From contig CM027381.1 of the NCBI GenBank assembly GCA_015680905.1, positions 14,361,501 through 14,425,500 on the forward strand: a stretch of 64,000 bases of DNA. Direction: 5' to 3'. Both the position numbers and the translations under genes were made by a program. Position 1 is the first letter of the stretch. Each line of letters opens with the position of its first letter. The notes below the pieces were generated by a model. That model had not been told where the DNA came from. It ran no database searches and saw only the letters and a program-made list of their open reading frames with translations. The DNA comes from Coptis chinensis. Its lineage: Eukaryota; Streptophyta; Magnoliopsida; Ranunculales; Ranunculaceae. Shown piece by piece: positions 32,075 through 43,703 of the stretch.

Positions 32075-35000
32075 ATGGATAAGTCTTGGATGTCCAAGGA
32101 CCGGTTAACAAAGCGAATATATTCAAGGAGTTGAAAGGTTAATTAGTGTTGGAAAGGAAGAAGGAAGTTTCATACGTTGTCCATGTAGAGATTGTTCAAA
32201 TATCAACGAGTTAACTAAGACTGAGGTCAGAAATCATCTTTTCGAACGTGGTATTAGCCAAGGTTACACTATTTGGCGGTTTCATGGCGAAAGCTCTCTA
32301 TTTTCCGAGACCCCGACTAGTTTTACAGAACAAGACACTTTTGGACATTATGATGAGGTTGAGACTTCTGAAGATGTTGGACATTATGATGAGACTGAGA
32401 CTCCTGAAGATGTTGGATATTATGATGAGATTGAGACTCCTGAAGATGTTGAACGCATGAGAGAAATGGCGAAGGCTGCAGAGGACCATTATACGACTGA
32501 TCCCGAGAAATTTAAGGAATTGCTTGAAGATGCCGAAACGCCTTTGTACGAGGGTTGCTCAAAATTCACAAAGCTATCAATAGTTATCATTTTATTTAAT
32601 CTGAAAGCAAATAGTGGGTGGTCTGACACAAGTTTTTCGAAGTTATTGAAGCTATTGGGACAGATGCTTCCTCAACCAAATCTCTTGCCGAAATCCTTGA
32701 ATGGAGTCAAGAAGACATTATCTGTTTATGGGATGAAGTACGAGAAAATACATGCATGTCCAAATGATTGTATACTCTATAGGGGTGATAAATACAAAGA
32801 TGAAACTATGTGCCCTATTTGTGGAGTCTCAAGATATAAAGAGAACAAGAGAGCGACCAACAAATCAGGTGGAGTACCAGCAAAAGTTTTGTGGTATTTT
32901 CCACCAATTCCAAGATTCAAGAAGATGTTTCAATCTGCCCAAACATCAAAGTCAATGACATGGCATGCCGATGAAAGGGTGGTTGATGGTAAGATCGCCA
33001 CCCAAACAGACTCTCCAAAGATGGAAGTTGGTTGACGAAAAATATCCGAATTTGCGTTGAAATCCGTAAATCTTCGCCTAGCACTTTCAGTGATGGAGTC
33101 AATCCACACCGCACTCTTAGTACTAAGTATAGTTTATGGCCTGTTATGCTTTGGTCACATACAACCTCCCACCGTGGCTATGCATGAAAAGAAAGTATAT
33201 GATGCTTACGATGTTGATATCGAGTCCAAATCAACTCGAAACAATATCGACGCGTCTACTTGGCACCCTTGGTTGACGACTTACATGTTTTGTGGGAGAT
33301 AGGGGTGGATGCTTATGATGTGTACCGCCATGAATCATTTATACTTAAAGCCGCTTTGTTATGGACAATCAATGATCTTCCCTGCGTATAGCAATCTTTA
33401 CGGGTGCACCGTGAAAGGTTATTTTGCTTGTCCTATTTTGGCGAGGGCACGCCTTCAACCAGGCTTAAGCACTCGGGAAGAACGTTATACACAGCCAATA
33501 GAAGATTTCTTCCGCTATCATCCATATCGAAGACAAAAAAAGCCTTCAATGGTAAAACAGAGCTGGAGGCACTCAACCCTTAACTGGGTTTGAAAGTACT
33601 AGAAGAAGTTGAAGGGATCAAAGTCATATGGGGAACAAAGGGAACCATTACGGGTGCTACCAATTGTTTTAAGAAGAAATCAGTTTTTTTTTAGCTTCCA
33701 TACTGGAGATATCTAGAACTCCGACATAATGTGGATTTTATGCACACGGAGAAAAATGTATGTGACAGCATTGTTGGGACCCTACTTAACATTCCACGTA
33801 AAAATAAAGACACCATTAAGTCTCGTCTTGACCTCCAAGAAATGGGTCTAAGGACAGAATTGGCTCCAACAATTGGGGAAAAGCGATCGTTCTTGCCTCC
33901 GGCTTGTCACACACTATCTAGAGATGAGAAAAAAAGACTATGCAAAACTTTGCATGAGTTAAAAGTCCCAAGTGGATACTCTTCGAATTTTAGGCCTCTT
34001 GTCTCGATGCAAGATCTAAAACTGCAAAATATGAAGTCGCACGACTGTCATGTTTTGATGCAGCAACTTCTTCCGGTTGCAATAAGAACAATTTTGCCAA
34101 AGAATGTGAGATGTGCAATTATTAGGCTATGTTCTTTTTTTAAGGCTATTTGCTCGAAAGTAATAGATAAGGAAAAATTGCCTCAAATTTAGGAAGACAT
34201 TGTGCTCCACGATGATGTTTCTTTGGAAAAGTATTTTCCGCCATCATTTTTCGACGTTATGATTCATCTAACAGTGCACCTTGTCAGAGAAGTTGATCTT
34301 TGTGGTCCTGTATTCTACCGATGGATGTATGCATTTGAGAGGTACAATGAATTATATATTACCCTTCAATATTTCTTAATGCGCTTTTCTTTATAAACAT
34401 TACTATTGTTCAATCTCTTAGGTACATGACCGTGTTAAAGGGCTTTATACGCAATCGAAATCGACCGGAAGCTTGTATTGCTGAGAATTACATTGCAGAG
34501 GAAGCAATTGAATTTTGTAGCGAATTCTTACCTGACTTAGATGCAATTGGGATTCCTCTCCGTAAAGATAACACTACCACAGATTTGATATCATCTGAAA
34601 ATCTTCCCCGAGGAAGTACCCATAGTCAAGTAGATAGAAAAACATTGGACCAGGCACATCTCTATGTGTTGCAAAACACAAGAGATGTTCAGCCTTACAT
34701 CGAGTAAGGTTTCTTTAGTTGTTCACTTTAAAAGTCTATTTTAGTTCCTTGGTTTCGGATTCCGATAGCTAACTAGTTTATTTTGTGGCCTAACATGATA
34801 GAGAACATATGAACTATCCAAGGAACAACAACCTCGTAAATAAAAAAAACCCACATGGTTGCATCTTTGAACACAATCGCCATTTAGTGATTGGCTTAGA
34901 GACAAGGTATATTATAAATTGGTCTTTTTTTTTTTGTTATTTTTGTATGTTAATTTAACTTAGATTAGGACTAAAATGTTTACACAACAATACCACGTGT

Positions 35001-35515
35001 TTTTCTTTGGAGGGGAAATCGACAACAAGGTGTCAAACACCTTGAAGTGGGTATCGAAGGGGCCTTTTGGCACATGTTTACAAATATTCTACCTATGTCA
35101 CTAATGGTTATCGTTTTGCCAAAAACGGCAAGACGCTTTTTTACGAGTAAATCAAAATAGTGGCGTGAGTTTGACAAACAACAACACCACGGGTTTCAAA
35201 GCATGAAAGGATCAAAACCCAATTTTTTCGAACATGTCTTTCTACGGTGTTATTGCTGAAATATGGTTGCTCGATTATACAAATTTCAAGATTCCAATGT
35301 TCAAGTGTGACTGGGTTGATAGCAAGAATGCAATTAGGAAGGATGACATGGGTTTCACTTTAGTGGATCTTGGTAGAGTTGGCTATAAATCTGATTCCTT
35401 CATCCTAGCTTCTCAGGCCGAGCAAGTTTTCTATGTACCTGATCAACTTGACCCAACGTGGTCAGTTGTTGTAGAATCTCCTCAAAGATGCTTTCCGCGA
35501 ATCTGACGACGATAA
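32075..35515 (+). pseudogene. TNP2-type CACTA transposase (Transposase_21), frameshifted
   Basis: This is the catalytic transposase of CACTA elements. The start MDKSWMSKDR opens a transposase-associated domain continuing FIRCPCRDCSNI and IWRFHGE in the next frame. Three acidic 12-residue repeats follow at 32343-32450. The long open part 32457-33035 carries HACPNDCILYRGDKY, CPICGVSRYK and KVLWYFPPIPR, characteristic of Transposase_21. After a frameshift near 33020, fragments continue (NLYGCTVKGYFACPI, DFMHTEKNVCDSIVGTLLNI at 33731). A TAG at 34190-34192 precedes a DUF4218-like block (DVMIHLTVHLVREVDLCGPV, about 34255) and IRNRNRPEACIAENYIAEEA. A DUF4216-like block lies at 35234-35505 (FYGVIAEIWLLDY). 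At least three frameshifts and one stop disable it. 35516-35887 is non-coding between the two genes. Confidence 0.9.
32343..32450 (+). repeat. Three tandem 36-bp units coding acidic 12-mers
   Basis: Units at 32343, 32379 and 32415, each reading GHYDExETxEDV-like residues in the transposase frame. They differ at a few bases only. Confidence 0.9.
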
Positions 35516-35887
35516 CGATGATGAGCTCGTTGATGCTCATGTAGGAGATGACAATTTTGTTGAATTGCCAAATGTTGACTCATTGGATGTTAATGACCGA
35601 ATCTCGGTCGGTTCGTCCGTGAAAGATTCTTGAGGGGCACTTGGGTTGAGCATAAAGAAACTTCTTGATTTATTAGTTTTCATTGTTTTTGTGGTGGAAT
35701 CGATATTTGGTTTGTTAATAAGAGATTGTGACCAACTTTTGTCATTTATGTATTGTCCTTACGATTATTTTGGTTCTGCTCAAATTATGATATCAAGTTT
35801 TTGCCATAGACATGCTTGTTGCTCTTGATCAATGTCATCTTCTAATGATTTTCCTATTCTATAGTTTTTTGTAAGGTTTAGTTAGAT

Positions 35888-36880
35888 ATGGATCCAAAAA
35901 CAAGTGCCAAATCATCTCGAGAAAAAGGAAGCATCCAATCGAGGAAGGTGACAATATTACAAGTGTTAGGGTCAAGCTAAAAACTTTCACTCACTAAGCA
36001 TTTTAAAGGTAAGCTTGTGGTGGAGTTTAATGCGAAAGGAAAGATCAAAGGTGCATTTATTCAAGCGAAGTTCAGTAATTGGGTTGGCACACTAGTTAAA
36101 AATATGGTTCCACTAGCTGAAAATACCCAAACCGGACGAAAGTTGACAAGCAAATAAAAGATGATGTATGGGATTCAGTGCTGGTAAGCGGTTGTTTTGC
36201 CTATTATACTGATTTTGAATTATTATTATTGTCTTTATAGAAGTGTAGACTCATCTCTGCCTTGGTTATTTGTAGGAAAAATTTGAGGCAGATCCTAAGT
36301 TTAAGAAAAAAGGATTGCAACAATGTGGTAAGATATGGCGGAAATTTAAGAATTATTGCACAAAATATTTTGTCATACCTTACATAGATGACCCCGATCT
36401 AATGAATCCACCAAAAATCTATCCGAATGTTAAGAAGCAAGATTGGGAGAAATTTGTAAAAATAAGGTTATCGGAAGAGTTCCAGGTATATATCTGTCAT
36501 TTCCTTTGAATTTTCATTTCTAATAAATTTATAATTTTGTTAAGGTGTGATAAACTAATATACTATTTTCATTTGGGCTGTTAGGAACTAAGCAAGATTC
36601 AATTGGAAAGAAGAAACTTGAACAAGTATAACCATCGACTAAGCAAATTAGGTTATGATGGCCTTGTCGATAAGATGGTAAGTAGATATTATATTTAAGT
36701 TTGTTAGATAAAACCAACGTAGGTAATCTAATATTACTTGGTTGGTTTGGTTATTTGTAATTGATAATAGATAGAAGCTGGGATACCTATTGATGAAGAT
36801 GATAGATCTCTTTTGTGGCGTTTAGCTCGACAAGACAAAAGTGGTGAATATCTTTGATGATGCCACAAAGGAGGTAGTTC
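35888..36880 (+). pseudogene. Second CACTA gene, N-terminal part (Transposase_24-like)
   Basis: The ATG at 35888 opens MDPKTSAKSSREKGS. Downstream pieces read LVKNMVPLAENTQTGRK (about 36090-36160), then after an intron-like break KFKKKGLQQCGKIWRKFKNY and PPKIYPNVKKQDWEKFVKIR (36300-36485), QLERRNLNKYNHRLSKLGYDG (about 36600-36660) and AGIPIDEDDRSLLWRLARQD (about 36780-36835). This is the plant Transposase_24 pattern with several exons. A frameshift near 36000 and loss of frame after 36840 are visible. The C-terminal portion resumes only at about 41190, beyond the captured host sequences. Confidence 0.75.
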
Positions 36881-37345
36881 AAAAGATTGTAAGTATCAAG
36901 CTCATCATTGTATGTGTGTTTTTGAAGCATATTTGATATTGTGTAGGATACCTAGCTTGATATATTGATGTATTTTTGTAATCTTGATCTAGATGATGTG
37001 GTTCCCTATCTAGCTTGATCTAGCTTCGATTTATGATTTTTTTTTTTGAACTAGCAAGCATAACGATGAACGCCCGACCGAGATTGAATGTAGTCTAGTA
37101 GTAGGCACTTCTAGGCACCTTTCCATCGGGGTTCGGTTCCAAACCCCTTTTGAGAGATAGCTTTCAAAGCTTCTACGGGCATGGCTTTTCACAGCCTTTG
37201 CTTGCTACCTTTGACTTAAGCATCTTATCCTCCAAGGCTTCCTTTCTTGAAAGCTTCCTCTCCTTTTAAGTGGAGTGATCTTTTCGCTTCCTCGACGATA
37301 CCCGAAAATAAAGATCGGGGTATCCCCTATTGAGTAAGCCAAAGC
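36881..37345. other. Unassigned insert with unusual base composition
   Basis: From about 37060 to 37345 the sequence becomes balanced in GC and non-repetitive, unlike the AT-rich flanks, with runs such as AAGCTTCCTCTCCTTTTAAG and CAAGCAAGCAACCGCC. The style recalls plant mitochondrial intergenic DNA, but I cannot confirm an organellar origin by eye. It abuts the WD40 fragment. Confidence 0.3.
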
Positions 37346-37735
37346 AAGCAACCGCCTTTAATTCCGACGGGAGCTCCTCGCTCGGAGGGTTTGATGGACT
37401 TATTCAAGTGTGGGACATCACTTCAGTAGTCTCAAGTGTACACTTGAAGGTCCGGAGGGGTATTGAGTTGGTTAGGTGGCATCCAAGAGGATATGTGGTC
37501 TTAGCTGGTTCGGAGGGATTCCACAAAGATGGATGTGGAATGGAGACAAGAATGTCTTTTGAATATGTTTTACGGTCATAGTAACAACATCGCGTGTGGT
37601 GATTTTACCCGTGATGGTAAAATGGTTTGTACTTGGTTCGAGGATGCATCATTGAGGATCTGGAATCCCAGAAATGGAGAGTGTGTGCATGTTGTTAGAG
37701 ATCATCCATATCATAACGGAGGCGGTGAATAAAAA
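37346..37735 (+). pseudogene. WD40 protein fragment, AAMP type, captured in CACTA
   Basis: Two open frames together cover about 120 residues of a WD40 propeller. The first (37346-37581) reads FNSDGSSSLGGFDGLIQVWD and GIELVRWHPRGYVVLAGSEG. The second (37529-37732) reads GHSNNIACGDFTRDGKMVC and DASLRIWNPRNGECVHVV, ending in RDHPYH. This run of motifs matches the plant angio-associated migratory cell protein-like WD40 family, which has GGFDGLIQVWD and VRWHPRGHVVLAGSEDS. A frameshift near 37540 separates the two, and only two to three blades are present. It lies on the sense strand of the transposon, between the two parts of its second gene. No transposon function for it is known. Confidence 0.85.
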
Positions 37736-38174
37736 GTTATTATTCTCTACCGCATCGTTTGGTTCTCTAATGCATCTCTTTTCATGTTAAAAATCTTCTT
37801 ATAGTTGTCTTCTTTTACATTTTTCACACTATCCTCTGTGTTACCCATCAAATTAATATTTGAGCTAGTTTCAAAGTGATGGGGTTGTTGGAAAATGTTG
37901 TCCGATTGTTCTTGGAGTTAGTTACAACTTATCTTCTCAAAAAGGTGAGATTTTTATTTTTATCTATTCTTTATAATAAGATTTCAGCTCATTTGCTTTT
38001 CTTGCTCCTTATCTTTTTGTGCCACTTCTTTATGGAAAGTTACTTTCCTAGTCACACTATTATTCCTCTCTTTCTCACTCCAAATAAGAATCAAATAAAA
38101 GCCTCTTTTAGTTTTTCTTCTTGGTGTTCATTACACTTGAGGTTAAATATACTGCACTATTGAGTCTTTGGTCT
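37736..38174. other. Intron-like or unassigned sequence between captured fragments
   Basis: AT-rich with T-rich tracts; the 95-aa open stretch at 37876-38163 has no recognised domain. It may be intron sequence carried along with the WD40 or glucanase fragment. Confidence 0.4.
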
Positions 38175-38449
38175 TGTTGAATGTATTGGTGTAAATTGGG
38201 GAACTATGGCCACACATCGATTTACCACCTAAGATGTAGTTCAGATGTTACAAGCTAATGGTATTAACAAAGTGAAACTATTTGATGTTTTGCTCAAAAT
38301 ACAATGAGTGCATTGGCTGGAAGTGGGATTGAAGTAATGGTAGCCATTCGAGCGATCACCTTTATCGATGACAAGCTACAAAAGAGCTAAGCAATGGGTC
38401 AGCAGAAATGTTACTAGATTCAATTTCAATGGAGTAAATATCAAGTAAA
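38175..38449 (+). pseudogene. GH17 beta-1,3-glucanase fragment, captured in CACTA
   Basis: Glucan endo-1,3-beta-glucosidases of family GH17 act on callose in the wall. Here the N-terminal signature IGVNWGTMATHRFTT is followed, after a stop, by VVQMLQANGINKVKLFDV, then in another frame by LAGSGIEVMVAI-like residues, and in a third by SYKRAKQWVSRNVTRFNFNG. This is the order of the first roughly 90 residues of mature GH17 enzymes. The exon ends at a donor-like ATCAA/GTAAAG (38450). Two frameshifts and a stop make it non-functional. The catalytic glutamates, which lie further downstream in the family, are not included. Confidence 0.83.
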
Positions 38450-39854
38450 GTTCCAGTTACTTATCTTTCTTGTTCAATCTTGAAGTAATTTAATTATATG
38501 AAGGTGTCTATTGCTGTGATCTAGACTTGACTTAAGCTATTTGAGTTTGTACTTATTTGGCATGCTATGCTTGTATTGTAGTTTATACCTACATCTGTTT
38601 TAATATTTTGTTTATAGACACACTTGAAATCAGCTTTAGTTAGATTAGTTGTTTACCATATCAGATATGGCCTCATATGGGAAGTGTATATCAATATTTG
38701 GTCAATGAATAGTAGTGCTAAAAAATGTTTTAGTTTATTCAGATTCTGTTTTGAATAGTTTATCTGTTTAAGTTGTGTGACTATTAGGTATAATTGTATA
38801 ATTCAAATCTTCATCTTAGAATATCTTCTTATGTTGATAATCATAAGGGGATCGAAACATGAAAAGGGCGCAAGTCCGGGATTAGAAGTAATTCAAATCT
38901 TCATCTTAGAACTGATTACGGTGGATATTCCATCACTAGTTCCCCATGTATTTATATTAGAAGTAATTTTGAAGCTGGTGATCTATCTAATGTTTCTGAT
39001 TGCCATAATTCTGCTTTTACATTCATTCCAAAATTTCGATGAAATAAGCCCATTTTGCGTTAAGTTTATACTATATACCGGAATATGTCTGAAATCAGAC
39101 TTTCAGCGAGACAAGAGGATACAGATGGGAGTGGTATTGAGTGATAGTGATTGAGTTTGTTCACTTGGCTCATGGAGGTTACATTTTTGTAAGAACGAGT
39201 ACTCTGAAAAAGTAGATAAGATTAACAATGCTTGAGTTGCTGAGTTGCTTATGAAAATCTGATCACTTATTTGGCTCATCTGAGTACTTGCTAACATTTT
39301 TTTTCTTGTGAAAATATATTTGATGCAGTATTTAATATTCTGGATCTTTTTTTTTTACCTGTTAACGGCTAGTTGATTAGAATTGCATTTTATTTTGTTT
39401 TAGTGATATATTAGCATTGGGAAGGTCATCTTGAATATTATATACTTAAGCATTCTTATGCCAAAGTTAATAGGTCGTGCACCAAATTATCTAGCAGACA
39501 ATTGTGAAGGGTTACAAGTTTTCTTTGCTTTAATAAAGCTTAAGTTCAACTAATGTAGACACTAGATGGTCACAGCAGTTTGAGAACGATTAATATCATT
39601 CGGCTGCAAAAGTAAAATGGGTTCAGTTTTGGCAAAAGGATATAGTTACAGATAGGGAGTGTTTTCCTCCGTAAACAGGGTGAAGACTCTCATAGTTTTG
39701 GTAAGGGAAAACAAGTTGTCGATGTTGAGGCTGGCGAGCTGGATAACAGACAGCCTATTTATTGTGATGGATTGGTTGCATACCACCGGCAGCCTATTTA
39801 TTCTGATAACAGGCAGCCTATTTATTCTGACTCTCATAGATCCTACTTGTTTTC
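38450..39854. other. Unassigned sequence within the CACTA capture region
   Basis: No recognised gene. It contains two copies of TAATTCAAATCTTCATCTTAGA near 38797 and 38889, and direct repeats of GGCAGCCTATTTATT (39750-39835) just before the ubiquitin ligase fragment. Confidence 0.5.
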
Positions 39855-40860
39855 CTGTCTTAGATGCTGCTGATTTGCCATCTGCTTTCCTGGAGGCTGT
39901 AATGGGTGGTGTTATTTGCTCTGCGAAGCTGTTGCATGCATACCACGCTGCTTGGATGCATTGTGCTTGAATAACAAAGGCCCGCAAGCCGTTAAGGATT
40001 GCAATGCTTTGAGGTCCTTTGTAAGAATATTTACTTCGGGGCGGTATGTACGGCTCTTTCTCGGGATGCTCCGGGATCATTGTCTACAGGATTGGATGAA
40101 CTCTACCGATATATGTATTTACCGCGATGTGTACTTGCATCACGGAATGTGTGTGCGTATGTGTACCGGTAATTGCATGTGTACCGGTAATCGCATGTGT
40201 ATTTACATGTATGTATTTACTACCGTGTAATCGCATGTGTATTTACCGCATGTCACGTAATGTATTTATCGCATGTCTACCGCGGTAATCGCATGTGTAA
40301 TCTTGCATCACGAATTAAACTCTACCGATATATGTATTTACCGCAAGTTACCGTACACTATTTTTTTCAGTATTTTGCTCTTCTTGTACCGTGTTTTGCC
40401 ATTTTGGCTATTTTCCTCGTCTTGTCCAAATGTTAGACTTGGTCTTGTGGTATTGGCGTCGCCCCACACTTGTGCCACTTTCATCGTGTAAGTTTTCAGA
40501 TCACAACTTTGAGGTTAACAACACCTCAAGCAAAGGGTGTTGAGCTAAGTTGGACTCTATATGCATTAACTTGGTCAATTTCTTGCAGATACTTTTCTAT
40601 TTATGGTTAGTTCATCCAATTGAACCACCTTACCTATAATAGTATAATACTATCTTATTTTCTACGACAAAGTAATATTTCTTTTTTCTTATTATAGTAT
40701 AGATATAGAATAAGTATGGCTCCACCTCCAGATGAAGCAACTATTGCTACTATAGTTGAGATGGGTTTTACTCGAGCCTTGAGGCAGGTGGAAACAAACA
40801 GTGGAGCCGCCAATCGAGTTATGAAGATATGGTACACAATCCAGTTGAACCATAACTTTC
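39855..40860 (+). pseudogene. UPL1/UPL2-type HECT ubiquitin ligase fragments, captured in CACTA
   Basis: UPL1/UPL2 are very large plant HECT E3 ubiquitin ligases. The first segment (about 39860-40100) reads DAADLPSAFLEAVMGGVICS in one frame, then IPRCLDALCLNNKGPQAVKD and NALRSFVRIFTSGRY in the next. This is a distinctive conserved stretch in the N-terminal armadillo-like (DUF908/DUF913) region of UPL1-type proteins. The second segment (40716-40830) reads PPPDEATIATIVEMGFTRA and LRQVETNSGAANRVM, the UBA domain of the same family, with several residues deleted after FTRA. The two are in native order but the intervening protein is missing. Both are on the sense strand of the transposon and frameshifted. 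Minisatellite-like DNA fills 40105-40345. Confidence 0.85.
40105..40345. repeat. Minisatellite-like repeats around CGCATGTGTA
   Basis: Several imperfect copies of CGGTAATCGCATGTGTA. The run ACTCTACCGATATATG followed by TATTTACCGC occurs twice (about 40107 and 40319), about 210 bp apart. Confidence 0.75.
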
Positions 40861-41189
40861 ACCAGATCTCGAGTCACCACACGCTTGACACGTATCTCGC
40901 CAACTGAAGTTGAGGTGTTGGCAAGATCTACAATTCCAATATATCGGTATCTACTCATCTTCTCTGTCTAGAAGAAAGATAAGAATAATCCGATCATAAA
41001 TTAGCTTAATTATTTACATATCGATATTATCTCCTACACATTGACTAAGTTTTCTATGATGGTTTTTAACGATATACTACTCTTGCAGAAACAGAATGAC
41101 AATCTTGAAAATCCGCCGTCTTCGTCTCTTCTTAGAACAGCCTGTGGTCGCTCATTCGTTGATTTTGAATTTTATATCTATTTTTGCAG

Positions 41190-43703
41190 GAGGAGCTGAA
41201 AAATAAGGTAGAGGAGGGGGTTTTGGCAACGGAAGGAAAGAATGACATACTTACTATGGCATTGGGAACTCCAGAGCCTAGTGGTCGAGTTAGGGCGGGT
41301 GGACAATATCGACTCCCACTATGTACTTCAATCTTCCTAATAAAATATCAAAGAAATATCACGAGGATTTGGAAGTGAAGTTGAAAGAGAAAGAAGCTCA
41401 AAACGAGAAGTTGAAAATTTTGGTGCTACATGTGCTTAAAGAACAAGGTGAGACTAATTCACCAAATGACGACCAATCTGTTGGAGCGAGTTGCTCAAGC
41501 AAGGACCAAAACTCGTCAACTCGTTGCCATTAGAAAATGTGGAATCTAATAGTGCCAAAAGTGATAATAGGCATAAGGTGATTGGCAAGTCTAAGCAGGT
41601 AAGTTTTTTGGCTTTAAATTTGTATTTTTGATTTTCTACATATTTCAAGTGTTCTCTTTAACTAAACTCATATTTAATGTATAGAGAAAAGATGATGGTC
41701 AACAAAAAAAGGTGTGACTTCAAAAAACTTAAGTCGAAAAAATGTACGTAAGCTCATTCTATAGTTGCCTTAACCATGTTATATTCATTGTGGTATAATA
41801 AATGCAGGGAATGATACGTAGCTTTTTTCATTCCTTTATTCCAAGTGCTTCACATATACTAACTTGATGTACACTTCGTCATATAGTCAAAAATAGACAA
41901 CGGAAAGAGCATTGTGGATTCCGAAAAACTTAAAGCTAAAGATGGGAAGGTAAAAAAAATATTTTCTTAATTAAAAAGGTTGATTAAATGTTTGTGTCAA
42001 ATTTGTTACTAGATAATCCTGTCTTTGTTTTGCTTATTTGTTATAGGACCAAGATTGTAGATTGGCATTGGGATCTAAAGACAACATTGTTGCCGAGGGT
42101 CGTGTTTTAGCAAGGAAGGGGCCAAAGGATACTGTTCACAACATGCCTTTGGGAGAGTCATATATGAAGGTCTCAATAAATAAAGCATTGTGTGGTGATG
42201 CCTTTCTCCCAGTTCGAAACGGCGATGAACATGTATTTGTTAAAGATGCAGTAAACTCGTTTGTGGCATGGCCTAAGGAACTTGTGATACTTAAAAGTGA
42301 CGAGGTAGTATAAGGATATGGATATTTGTATGGTAATTTATTTAATTTTGTTATATAAATATCAATTTTGTTCATCAACTTTTTGTTAGGTAGAGAAGCG
42401 TATTCCACTTCCGCGGGGCAGTATTCAATATAAGATCAGAAAGTTTGTGGATTGTGTCGACAAAATAGTGAAAGAAAACGCTTTTATAGAAGTTCCAATG
42501 GTTGGAACTCTTTTCCATGATGAGATGGAGGAAGTACGAGTTTCAAAAGATGAGTTGATGGATGTGTGTGAGAAGAGAATGTTAAATGGTAGCTGCATTA
42601 TCTCCTACATGAGGTATGAATAATTTGGTGAACTTATTTGTGTTAGTTATAATTTAACTTTTCATATGCGATGACTTAACAGAATGTATATATATGTTGT
42701 AGATATTTATATGCGACTTTTGGAATTGCTCGAGCAAAGTATGCATTTGGTAACCCAGAAAGTTTTACTATTTATACAAAAGATGATGAGAAGGCTCGAT
42801 ATATTCAGAAGTTGGCTGAAGAACACGGTGATCGTGTGCTTTTAATTCCTTTCAACACAGGGTAACTGTGTTTATACATTTGTAGTACATATACATTATT
42901 TTCATATAATTAAAATTATTTTATTTTTATTTTTATTTTTATTTATTTTTTTTCGATTGGTTATATAATTAAAAGTACTTAATTGAATTTGTATCCACAT
43001 AACTGGTCATGTAGGGGGCATTGGGTCTTAATGGTTCTTGACATACCATCAATGGAAGTGTACTGGTTGGATTCTTTAAAAGATTTTCGTGGGCCGCCGG
43101 ATCCAGCTTTTAAATTATTAGTAAACACGTGAGTTTAGTCTTTATTTATTGTATTTTTCATTGTATATTTGATTCTATCTTGAAAATAATGAGAATGAAA
43201 CAAATGCATTTTCATTTTCAGTGCGATCAAGACATCAAATATGTCCAAAGGAAAGAGAAAGATGAATCCAAATCCAAATTGGAACTACTAGTGACAGTAA
43301 GCTTAGTTTCTTTGGAATACAATACAAAGTATCTTTCAATTTGTGTATGTGTTAATGCAAGTATTAATTATGTATAGTGCCCACAACAACAAGGAGGGAT
43401 TGTATCTTATTATTATGTATTATGCTTTATCGCGAGATTTAGTAGAGGATCCTGGTCCACCGATAAAAAAGAAGGTGACTACAAAGTAGCATTATTTTTC
43501 ATATAGTCTTAGCTAGCTTATAAATTGGTGCATTTGTAAATATGGTAGGCAATGCATTGCCTGCATCATTTATTTTCATAATATTTATAATATATTTTTT
43601 TATTGAACAATTATTGGAGTTCTCTAGCAAGAAGAGTTACACCAATGAAATAGATGAACTTCGTCTTGAATTCATCGACTTTATCCAACAATTTATCGAG
43701 TAG
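41190..43703 (+). pseudogene. Second CACTA gene, C-terminal part with Ulp1-like protease domain
   Basis: Exon-like pieces: EELKNKVEEGVLATEGKNDI and TMYFNLPNKISKKYHEDLEVK with a coiled-coil-like KLKEKEAQNEKLK (41190-41533); LALGSKDNIVAEGRVLARKG to SFVAWPKELVIL (42062-42305); RIPLPRGSIQYKIRKFVDCV onward (42400-42615); YLYATFGIARAKYAFGNPE (42700-42865); and a peptidase C48 core with GGHWVLMVLDIPSMEVYWLDSL (His and Asp, 43016-43075). The final block has CPQQQGG (43379), DLVEDPGPP and a stop at 43701. The catalytic ECG-type Cys appears lost (see findings). Ulp1-like domains in CACTA second genes are a known plant pattern. Introns and frameshifts both break the reading. Confidence 0.83.
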
